Shown here in pieces: positions 56,812 to 64,000 of a stretch of DNA of 64,000 nt. The first letter of the stretch is position 1, and each line of letters begins with the position of its first letter. Below the pieces are notes generated by a model that searched no databases, was not told the DNA's origin, and worked only from the letters and a program-made list of their open reading frames with translations. A program made the position numbers and the translations under genes. The stretch covers positions 2,480,001 to 2,544,000 of the forward strand of contig JANTUC010000003.1 of assembly GCA_026873275.1 (NCBI GenBank), written 5' to 3'. Source of the stretch: Pseudopithomyces maydicus (lineage: Eukaryota > Ascomycota > Dothideomycetes > Pleosporales > Didymosphaeriaceae).

Positions 56812-57343
56812 GACAAACAGATCCGCTAGTAAGCTCTCAACAGTGCAACCCCAACAGGGTAGTACCTTCGCTTGGCTCAGACCTCAGAAACGATTATCAT
56901 CACTGGTCTTGAGGTTTGTTACGACGTGGAAAAACATGCCTTTGGCATGTTTTTACAGCCTAGCACCTCGACTAGGCATGAGATCATAAGATCATAACCA
57001 TAAAAGTCGTCCCGCTTAGCTTTTGCTGACTCCACGCAATTTCAACAGGTTTTCGTTACTTTTTCAGACCTCAGAACATCTTGTCATCACCGGTCTTCCG
57101 CTCTTGTTACGATATACAATACAGTGTTGTAATATTTTCGAAAGGCGGGTGGAGTGAAGATCGTTGTTACGACCTGAGGCTTCGGCCAGTGATGAGACTC
57201 TTGGATTCTGACCATAAAAGTCGCCCCGCTTAGCTTTTGCTGACTCCGCGCAATTTCAACAGGTTGCCTCTAATTGATTCAGACCTCAGAGCAGTCTGTC
57301 GGCGACAGATTTTCATCACCGGTCTTCGGTCCTTGTTACGATG
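56812..57343 (+). repeat. Three diverged direct repeat units
   Basis: Units at about 56812-56928, 56997-57114 and 57211-57343. Units 2 and 3 share ACCATAAAAGTCG, CGCTTAGCTTTTGCTGACTC, GCAATTTCAACAGGTT, CAGACCTCAGA, TCATCACCGGTCTTC and CTTGTTACGAT in the same order. Unit 1 keeps CAACAGGGT, CAGACCTCAGAAAC, ATCATCACTGGTCTT and GTTACGACGT. The period is about 200 bp. An inverted remnant may lie at 57172-57195. No ORF, LTR or target-site duplication is visible. Confidence 0.75.
56930..56954. repeat. Perfect 11-bp inverted repeat with 3-nt loop
   Basis: AAAAACATGCC, loop TTT, GGCATGTTTTT. It lies directly after repeat unit 1. It could form a stable hairpin in transcript or DNA; in a bacterium it would look like a terminator, but here no adjacent gene explains it. 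Confidence 0.75.
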
Positions 57344-58097
57344 TAAAGACGTCCTTGAAGATCAATGTTGGCGGCGTGCGTAAGCCTTTTGTACTGTGTC
57401 TTGCACTTCTGGCTTTTGGTAGTGTTGGGATGCTTCGAGTTATGGTTGGGCTGGGGCTGTGTGCATCTGTTGAGTTGGGCTGTAAATATCCGTTAGTATA
57501 GCAAGAACGAACTTCGGTTACCTGCTTCTTTATTTGTCTAATCCCATTCTGTACCTACCAATAGTGACTGTATTTGTCTTTCTGCCTCCTACAATAAGAC
57601 ATCCAGCTTCGGCTATCGTGTTGGCACCGACCATCTACCACTACCGTCCCAACATGCTCTCCGCCCTGTCATTAATCACTTCCACCCTCTCCTGTTTGGT
57701 GTATTGTTCTGCTGCTCATTATTGTTGGATTCGTTGCGTCTAGTTTGCCTTTGGCTGGAGTCGACATGACCTGGACAGGTCCTTACGTTAATTGAAGACC
57801 ATGATAGGCACGTAACGAGTACGTATTCGGTGTTTGCACGAGGGTCATTGATAATCTGAGTACATTCATATATGTCACAAAATCAAAGCACCGTCGCAAA
57901 AGAATAGGGTATCATTGTAACATTTTGATTCATCAAGAAAGCGGCCAACCGTCATCCACATTGGGATGGTTTGGCGCACTCTGGTCTGCAGACTGTGCCT
58001 GGTATGACCTCATCCTAAGCTAACTTTTGGACCCAGGCAAATGACGCCATGCCATGATATTTCCCTACAGAAGCCTAACGCCGTCTCGTACAATTGT

Positions 58098-59013
58098 CTA
58101 GTTCATCTGGCGGATGAGGTCGTTGATGAAGTTCTCCCGGTTGCCGAGGTCACCGCCCTCAATGAAGTGCTTGAACTTGCGGGGACGGAAACCACCAGTG
58201 GGGGAAGAGAGCTTGAAGGGCCACAGGAAGTTGGAGGCCTGCTTGAAGTTGGGGCCAACGGTGTAGAGCTCGTGGATGAGGTCCTCAATGCAGACAATGC
58301 CGTACTGGCCGAGGTTCTCCTCGATGATCTGGTTGTCGGAGAGCGGGAGGCGCTGCTTGTTGACCTTTCCGTAGCCGCGCTTGTAGACGAGCTCGCGGAC
58401 GGTCTTGAGGTTGGGGTAACCGTAAGCGATGAAGGGCTCGACGATCTTGAGCATCTCGATGGTAGCCTTGGTCAGCCTGACGAAGACACCGTTGTTGATC
58501 TGAAGAAGACGGAGGAGCTGGAGGGTCTTGCGCTTCTTGGGGTCAATCTTGTTGATACTGCAGAACAGTTAGTCGCGCGCATCGCAAAATGGCCCAGTAA
58601 ATGTTACGTACCCCTTGATGCGGACGACGAAGGCGAGCTTGGGCTCAGCGGGGACGAAGAAAGAGTCCTCCTGCTTGGCCTTGCGCTTGGCCTCGATGAT
58701 GTCGCGCTCAGCCTTGACATACTCCTGCTGGTACTTCTGGGCACGCTCGAAGATGACGGAGCGCTTCTTCTTGTTGGCCTAAGAAAGTCTTAGCCAACGA
58801 CGATACTCCTATCTGCTGAGCAGATCATGGGAGACTATTATACCTCACGCTTCTTCTTCAGGTCAGCGGCACGCTGCTCGTCGGCCTTAGCGTTGGCCTT
58901 CTGCTTCTTGAGCACCGACTCGGGGACCTCGATCGAGGATTTGGTGGGAACACTGCGATGTTTAGCATGAGGACAACATCAGCGAAGGAATTGACATACG
59001 TGCTGCCGGCCAT
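58098..59013 (-). CDS. RPL7: 60S ribosomal protein L7 (uL30)
   Basis: Exons 59000-59013, 58844-58952, 58612-58778 and 58098-58557 encode 249 residues, the usual length. The first coding exon is 14 nt. The N-terminus is Lys/Ala-rich ([20 protein letters not shown]), then [100 protein letters not shown] and the eukaryote-specific [20 protein letters not shown] end. Structural protein of the cytosolic large subunit. Codon use is strongly biased to C/G-ending codons, as expected for high expression. It shares a 267-bp divergent promoter with NCL1. Confidence 0.96.
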
Positions 59014-59280
59014 TGTGCTGATGGTTAGTACGAGATTGACGTTGTTGTCGAGGCTGGGGATCTGAGGTTGGAGAGCCACGATGGTAAAATTCAAAGTGCT
59101 CGCTTAGCGGCACGCCAAAAGTTTTTCCGACTATCAGCACGTGATGCTGCCCCACCAATCAGCCCCGGTTCCTGGCCGCCTCGAGGCGCGAGCTATTGAA
59201 CTTTTCTGGAGCTCGTGGTTGAAGCTGTCGCAACCAACATTGCAACCTACCCTTAACCCTATATCCTTCGCACTGCTACA
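59014..59280. promoter_or_regulatory. Divergent promoter of RPL7 and NCL1
   Basis: Only 267 bp separate the two start codons. It contains CACGTG (near 59138-59143), an E-box/Cbf1-type core. The shared promoter links a ribosomal protein with a tRNA/rRNA modification enzyme, a sensible pairing for growth-linked control; co-regulation is inference. Confidence 0.5.
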
Positions 59281-61901
59281 ATGGGTCGTGGAGGACGTGT
59301 ATGTTCAAATTTCAAATGCTGCGACAACGCGCTAACAGCTGTAGGGCGGCGGTCGCGGACGCTTTCGCGGCAAGAACAAAGGTCGCGGTGGAGGCGGAGG
59401 CGGAGGCGGTAGGGACACCAGAACCGAGTCCTGGAACGATATCACGCGCAAGAATGATCTTTTCGAGAGCTACTACCGCATGGGCGGTTTCTTGGAAGAG
59501 GCCGAGTTCGAAGAGATGTGGAAGTATCTGGCTTCGGATCTGCCCAACAGTTTCCGCTTCACAGGCACCAAGTTCTGATGCGCTCGCCGTGCGCGAGATC
59601 TTCAAGCAGCGCTACATCCCTGCAATCAAGTCTATGGACTTCGAAGGCGAGCCTGTTGAACCTCCTAAGCCCGTTCCCGCTTTTCCAGACGAACTGGTCT
59701 GGGACATGAAGACGCACAAGAAGGTCATCCGTCGATATGCGCCCTTCGCGGAGTTCCAAAAGTTCCTCGTCGCAGAGACGACTTCCGGCAATATCAGTAG
59801 ACAGGAAGTCGTCAGCATGATTCCGCCACATTTCTTGGACGTCAAGCCGGGTATGGTGGTATTGGATATGTGCGCTGCACCAGGCAGTAAAACCGCACAG
59901 TTGGCGGAAATGATCCACGGTGATGAAGAAGACCGGGTCGCACGAGCTGCTCGCGACGAAAATCCCAACATCGACGGCGAGGGCGACTACAGCGACGATG
60001 GCCGATCCACCGGTCTCCTTATCGCCAACGACACCGACTACAAGCGTGCTGGCATGTTGACGCATCAAGTCAAGAGACTCAACTTCCCGAACCTGATTGT
60101 CACGAACCACGATGCTTCGATTTTTCCCTCCGTCGAATTGCCTTCTAACCCAGGTGAGAAGAAGCAATATCTTAAATACGATCGTATCCTAGCCGATGTT
60201 CCTTGCTCAGGAGACGGCACAGCGCGCAAGAACCCCAACGTGTGGTCGAAATGGACACCCAAGGACGGGTTGGGTTTGCACAATCTGCAGCTGCGCATCC
60301 TTTTCCGTGGTCTTCAGATGCTTAAGAAGGGTGGCCGCCTTGTCTACTCGACCTGCAGTATGAACCCAGTCGAGAACGAAGCTGTTGTTGGTGCTGCTAT
60401 CGAAGCGTGCGGTGGTATTTCCAAGGTCCAGCTTGTGGATGCTTCCAACTACCTTCCGAACCTCAAGAGGAAACCAGGGTTGAACAAATGGAAAGTTTAT
60501 GATACGTCAGCGGTGGGTGGTGGGGAGAAGACTGCTCACTTGTTCAGCAGCTGGGATGCCTTCGTGAAGACGAAGCAAAAGTACGACAAGGAAGAGCCTG
60601 AGCGCCAGTTTTCCAGCAAGATCGCCCCGGGATGTTTCCCTCCAATCACAACATCTGAAGAACAGCGTATACCGCTTGAACGCTGCGTAAGGGTGTACCC
60701 CCATTTGCAGGATACTGGAGGCTTTTTCATTGCTATATTGGAGAAGCTCGATGACATCAAGGTGCATCAGATAAGCGCTTCTGATAACACGGAACTTTTG
60801 CGTAAAGCAATGATGGAATCAGAAAACACAACACCCGCGCCTACGACCGAGACGCCTGCAGCAGAGCAGCCCAATGGCAACGCATCCCCGCTGAAACGTA
60901 AGCTGGAAAACGATGATACTAGCGATGTTACTGAGACTGTTAAAAAAGCGAAGACTGTGGAGGAACCTACAGAACAACCAGCGACTGACCTGGATGCTAA
61001 GTCTGGAGCGGAAGCACCTAAGCCGGCAAAGGCCTCCAGTGATGTTGTTGCCAAACCTGCGGTGGACGATCATCCCAAGCTCAAGGGCAGCACCCAGCAA
61101 AGCAACAAGGAGTACTTTGAATATTTGCCAGCAGATGAACCTTCAATAGCTCAGATCTTGGACTTCTTTGGCATCTCTCAACGGTTCCCCCGGGACCGTT
61201 TCATGGTCAAGAACAAAGAAGGACTTCTTCTTAACAAGATCTACTACACATCCGCCCTCGCTAAGGCAATCATCAACCAGAACAAGTATCGCGGCATGAA
61301 GTTCATCCACTGTGGTGTTGTCATGTTCGTCAGCCACAAGATTAAGGACGCTGAGCTCATGAAGGCTCCTTGGCGGTTACAGAACGAGGGCATCCGCATC
61401 TTGGAGCCCTGGGCGCAATCCCGCATTGTCAACTTGACGAGCAAGAAGACATTATACAAGTTGCTCATCGAGATGTTCCCCAAGCTGCCCAAGGATGGCA
61501 GCCACGAGATTGGAGAAGTGGGCGATCAGTTGATGGATATGGATATAGGGTGCTCCTTTGTACGCATCGAGCAGAGCGAAGGCGAAGATGGTTTCCCATT
61601 CCGCATGGTGCTACCATTGTGGAGACATCCCGGAAGTGCAAACTTGATGGTGGACAAGGATGACAGGAAAGCGATGCTGCTCCGTCTATTCAATGAGAAG
61701 GATCCACAGATCAAGAATCACGTTGCAGAGAAAGCGGCTGCTGCTGCGGAAGAGGAGCGCAAGGCAAATGAGCTGGAGGCTAAGGAAGCTGAAGAGGAGG
61801 AGGCTAAAGACCCCGAGGAGCTCGCAGCCAAGGATGCCATGGAGCTGGAAGAGGAAGGCGGAGTCTCGCTCACTGAGAACATGGAAGTTGACAAAGCTTA
61901 G
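59281..61901 (+). CDS. NCL1: tRNA (cytosine-5)-methyltransferase NCL1/TRM4 (frame broken once)
   Basis: Exon 1 is 59281-59298 (MGRGGR); the intron 59299-59344 leads to an RGG-rich start and SWNDITRKNDLFESYYRMGG, LPNSFRFTGTK, after which the frame hits TGA at 59576-59578. The conserved continuation DALAVREIFKQRYIPAIKSM lies one base over and stays open to 61901. One surplus base near TT 59573-59574 explains this. The NSUN/RsmB fold shows VVLDMCAAPGSKTAQL (SAM loop), the DVPCSGDGTARKNPNVW cysteine and STCSMNPVENEAVV with the nucleophile Cys. A long Glu/Lys/Ala-rich tail follows a C-terminal PUA-like region. The enzyme makes m5C at several tRNA positions in the nucleus. About 865 residues when joined. 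Confidence 0.9.
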
Positions 61902-62579
61902 GATGTCTGAGTAACTTGGACTACTTGGGTAGTCCAGCGATTTGGTTCAACACATGTGGCATTTGGGCATTGGACATCTAAGCCGGCGTTCGAGGCAGGG
62001 TCATTTTGTAGCACAAATCATTACTATGTTCACTTTAGTCAAGGATCTGACAACAGCGTCTATAGCGACAGCTATTGACTGTCACTCTCGCCTCAAGTGT
62101 GCATTGATCAAACGCCCATTCGGGAAATTCGGTTGTTTATTTTTGATCGTTTATTATGATTGTATCATTCACTTCCTTTAAGCGCCAAGAACCGTGTTCT
62201 CTTTCTCGTCTGTTACACAAGGCAAGTGCAACCGAGTCCCAACTTAGCAGCGGCTGTTGTCAGGGTCCATGCATATCATCAACAATGGTAATCGCATTCA
62301 ACCCAGGTCTTTGCACTGTCCGAAATTGCGCTGCCTAGTTCTACACAAAAGCAAACACTGCCTACCGCCTCCACCGGAAAACAGTGCTTATTGCAAAACA
62401 CAATAAACTTGTTCAAATGCCCAGCGCCGATACTCTCGTGGAACGATTGCTCGGGGCTGTACACAGAATATCGTCTTGATAACGATTCGCGCATTCGATC
62501 TTCACCTCACCACCACGTCTTGTTAACGTTGGAAAGCCGTCACAAAGCTCAGACTATATACGTCCTAGTATCAACAGCG
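61902..62579. other. Intergenic, about 0.7 kb, no gene seen
   Basis: 3' flank of NCL1 and promoter of the next gene; small frames at 61942-62181 and 62391-62729 lack features, and the second overlaps the start of the tetraspan-like gene in another frame. Confidence 0.5.
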
Positions 62580-63356
62580 ATGGATTGTTCCGCAGGCAAG
62601 AAGATGAAGCTTGTGCTGCTTTTCGGCTGGGCCTCTCGGATGTGCTGTTGGGTTGTCATGATTATCGGTTTATCGTTGGCAATCGCTCTGAACGACGAGG
62701 ATGACGGTATCCCCATCAATTATCCGTGAGTATACTACATTCCTTCTACCATGTTGCCTTGAGAAGTTTTGCACACATGCTGACCTTATAAATAGCGTTG
62801 CTGCCACGTTTCTGGCATTCATGGGCCTCTGGCTGTTATTAGATGTTATACATTTCGTTCTATGGATTCGCAAAAAGCCCTATCTACGTTCTTTCGCGTT
62901 GGTGAATGTTATGGGAATGATCTTTTCGGTGGTTGTTATAATCACGGGCATCGTGGGTATTGCGAAAAGTGCTCAGAGTCCTGGAGGCATGGCAGTGATT
63001 GTTGCATTATTGTACGGTCAAACCCCTTTTCAAATGAAGCTTAATAGCAGAAAACATCACGCTGACAGTGCGTTCACAGTTTGTCATACCTCGGCATGTC
63101 TATCTACACCGTGCGTTGTAATATACGCCAACGGAAAGCCGATATACGAGGTCACTATTCGCCAACACCCAATCCAGGACAATCGATGGAAATAGCAACA
63201 TCCACCGGGAAGGCACGCGACCAGCACTCCATTGATAATTGTACGTCATTGAGCGAGTTAGATAAGTCGGGGCAGCCGAAGAACTTGAGTCCGACAAACG
63301 ACGAAATTGACCAGCGCTGTAGCAACTCATCAGTCAAGGATCATGTTGCAGCATGA
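62580..63356 (+). CDS. Small tetraspan-like membrane protein of unknown function
   Basis: Exon 1 is 62580-62725 (MDCSAGKKMKLVLLFGWASR, helix 1); the 70-nt intron ends AATAG; exon 2 is 62796-63016 with helices AATFLAFMGLWLLLDVIHF and ALVNVMGMIFSVVVIITGIV and the start of a fourth. A well-formed intron (63017-63079, CTGAC branch, CACAG end) then leads to LSYLGMSIYTVRCNIRQRKA, which completes helix 4 and a polar tail to 63356, but the frame is one base short; in the frame as given translation would end at 63195. The four-helix layout with a short cytosolic tail suggests a MARVEL-like or generic small fungal membrane protein. I do not recognise the family. Confidence 0.55.
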
Positions 63357-63505
63357 AAGCCAGGAAGATCTGTCGCGAATCCAGCAACAATCGGGGAACT
63401 CTGAACGAAAGGAATGCGCTTCTGATATGAGAATCACTATCAGCATGCATATTCAGAGCGTAAACGTCCTGCGTATACGATAAACTTGTATTGCCTACGG
63501 TAGTA

Positions 63506-63793
63506 TTACGGGACCTCGTGCCATACCCGGTCCCCTTCTTTCGGTAGTTCTAGAAAATCAATTGGAGTATCTTCATTCGATGGTAACTGGTGCTCCTCCG
63601 CCCACTCTCTCACTTGTTCAAAGTTTCTGCACCTGTGCACGGTATTGAAGTCGACAAAAGGCTCTGGTGCCTTACCAGCAGGCTGGTACCATACTTGCCC
63701 TAATACACCAGTGTCTACTGTGCACATTAGCTGCTGGCGAAGGATGTCTAGGCAGTGTGCTGCAGGATCGTAAGCCTCTTGATGGGTAAGCAA
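63506..63793 (-). CDS. UstYa-like (DUF3328) protein, partial
   Basis: The 95-codon open segment has AAHCLDILRQQLMCTVDTGV with its HC pair, WYQPAGKAPEPFVDFNTVHR with CRNF following, and VREWAEEHQLP, which match the second half of UstYa-family (DUF3328) proteins, including the HCxDxLRQ and HxCRxF motifs. In place of the usual HxxHC the first motif reads YDPAAHC. These are type II membrane oxidases or helpers found in ribosomally made peptide (ustiloxin-like) and other metabolite clusters. The frame begins without ATG; upstream reading at 63820-63930 (SWNFPYYQAQGLGPFSNSLE, ILKYH) may be an earlier exon, but the middle of the family is missing, so the gene may be truncated or continue past 64000. 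Confidence 0.55.
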   Translation of the reverse strand: MLTHQEAYDPAAHCLDILRQQLMCTVDTGVLGQVWYQPAGKAPEPFVDFNTVHRCRNFEQVREWAEEHQLPSNEDTPIDFLELPKEGDRVWHEVP

Positions 63794-64000
63794 TGTGTAT
63801 TTAGCACGTACTGACGTGGTATTTTAAGATCTCAAGAGAGTTGGAAAAGGGGCCCAGGCCCTGAGCTTGGTAGTATGGGAAATTCCAAGACAGTGATTTG
63901 CGTAATAGGTTCTGGAGGTTTCAGTGAGAAGACGAGTGTGAAGAGGGGAACCATACGAGACAGTGAAGGTGGTGGAGTCCTTCGACATGAGCGGGATAGC
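63794..64000. other. Window edge, possible upstream exons of the UstYa-like gene
   Basis: On the minus strand, an ATG at 63986-63988 opens MSKDSTTFTVS and a segment LSWNFPYYQAQGLGPFSNSL follows after a possible intron. The splice junctions cannot be fixed without the neighbouring sequence. Confidence 0.3.

Larger units (their letters stand above)
56017..58097. other. Intergenic, about 2 kb, repeat-bearing
   Basis: No gene supported. It contains the diverged direct repeats at 56812-57343 and a perfect hairpin at 56930-56954, listed separately. Short frames (57274-57501, 57534-57743) have no domain. Confidence 0.55.

Noticed and set aside
56930..56954. Hairpin with T-run as a rho-independent terminator
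   Set aside because: The window is nuclear fungal DNA, and no transcript end or gene lies next to it.
58041..58793. 250-codon plus-strand frame opposite RPL7
   Set aside because: Mirror of RPL7 codon bias (Leu/Val/Glu/Asp-rich); it runs through two RPL7 introns.
59301..59575. N-terminal 90 codons of the single long frame 59301-61901 as the start of NCL1
   Set aside because: This frame starts inside the first intron and reads Ala/Arg-rich nonsense, while the overlapping frame carries the conserved RGG and FESYYRMGG sequence.
1..64000. A complete secondary-metabolite cluster
   Set aside because: The NRPS-like reductase (19.4-22.6 kb) has no adjacent tailoring, transporter or regulator genes, and the UstYa-like fragment is 40 kb away.

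Overview
The window is nuclear DNA of a filamentous ascomycete, most likely a Dothideomycete. Genes are dense on both strands. Introns are short (about 45-140 nt, GT-AG, branch sites of CTAAC/CTGAC type). Fungal families are present: PTH11-type receptor, hybrid histidine kinase, NRPS-like reductase, choline sulfatase, SSU1-type pump, UstYa-like fragment and conventional fungal kinesin. No virus, plasmid, transposon ORF or CRISPR array was seen. Exon coordinates were assembled by hand from splice signals, reading-frame phase and family motifs.

Layout. 0.5-3.8 kb: SDR and mitochondrial Obg GTPase (MTG2), divergent. 4.4 kb: intron-containing tRNA-Glu(CUC). 5.4-6.8 kb: HIS5 with Gcn4/CpcA-type sites upstream. 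7.3-8.4 kb: secreted SurE-like phosphatase. 9.1-10.5 kb: PTH11-like receptor in several exons. 10.9-11.7 kb: Thg1-like protein. 12.5-15.6 kb: large membrane protein and an F-box-like protein. 16.2-18.3 kb: SSU1-type pump and a small secreted protein. 19.4-22.6 kb: NRPS-like A-T-R reductase behind a 12-bp-phased GGGCGT array. 23.8-31.2 kb (all minus): kinesin-1, RAD6/UBC2, choline sulfatase. 31.2-34.6 kb: gene-poor. 34.6-38.6 kb: conserved hypothetical protein, CorA-like membrane protein, doubtful membrane ORF. 39.2-50.6 kb: secreted cupin, MSS116-type helicase, hybrid histidine kinase, QNS1. 51.8-53.3 kb: secreted amidohydrolase. 53.8-56.0 kb: convergent pair of paralogous single-pass surface proteins. 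56.8-57.3 kb: diverged repeats and a perfect hairpin. 58.1-61.9 kb: RPL7 and NCL1/TRM4, divergent. 62.6-63.4 kb: small tetraspan-like protein. Right edge: UstYa-like fragment.

The genes are mostly unrelated neighbours: housekeeping (MTG2, HIS5, RAD6, MSS116, QNS1, RPL7, NCL1, kinesin) mixed with environment-facing genes (receptor, pump, sulfatase, secreted enzymes, surface proteins). I do not see a complete metabolite cluster.

The most notable pattern is that at least five otherwise intact genes (PTH11-like, NRPS-like, both surface paralogues, NCL1), and possibly two more, are each out of frame by one base, mostly at runs of five identical bases. In NCL1, an essential-type gene family, this argues for consensus-sequence errors rather than decay. 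The best biological leads are the bacterial-style Thg1-like protein, the paralogous six-cysteine surface proteins and the phased promoter array.
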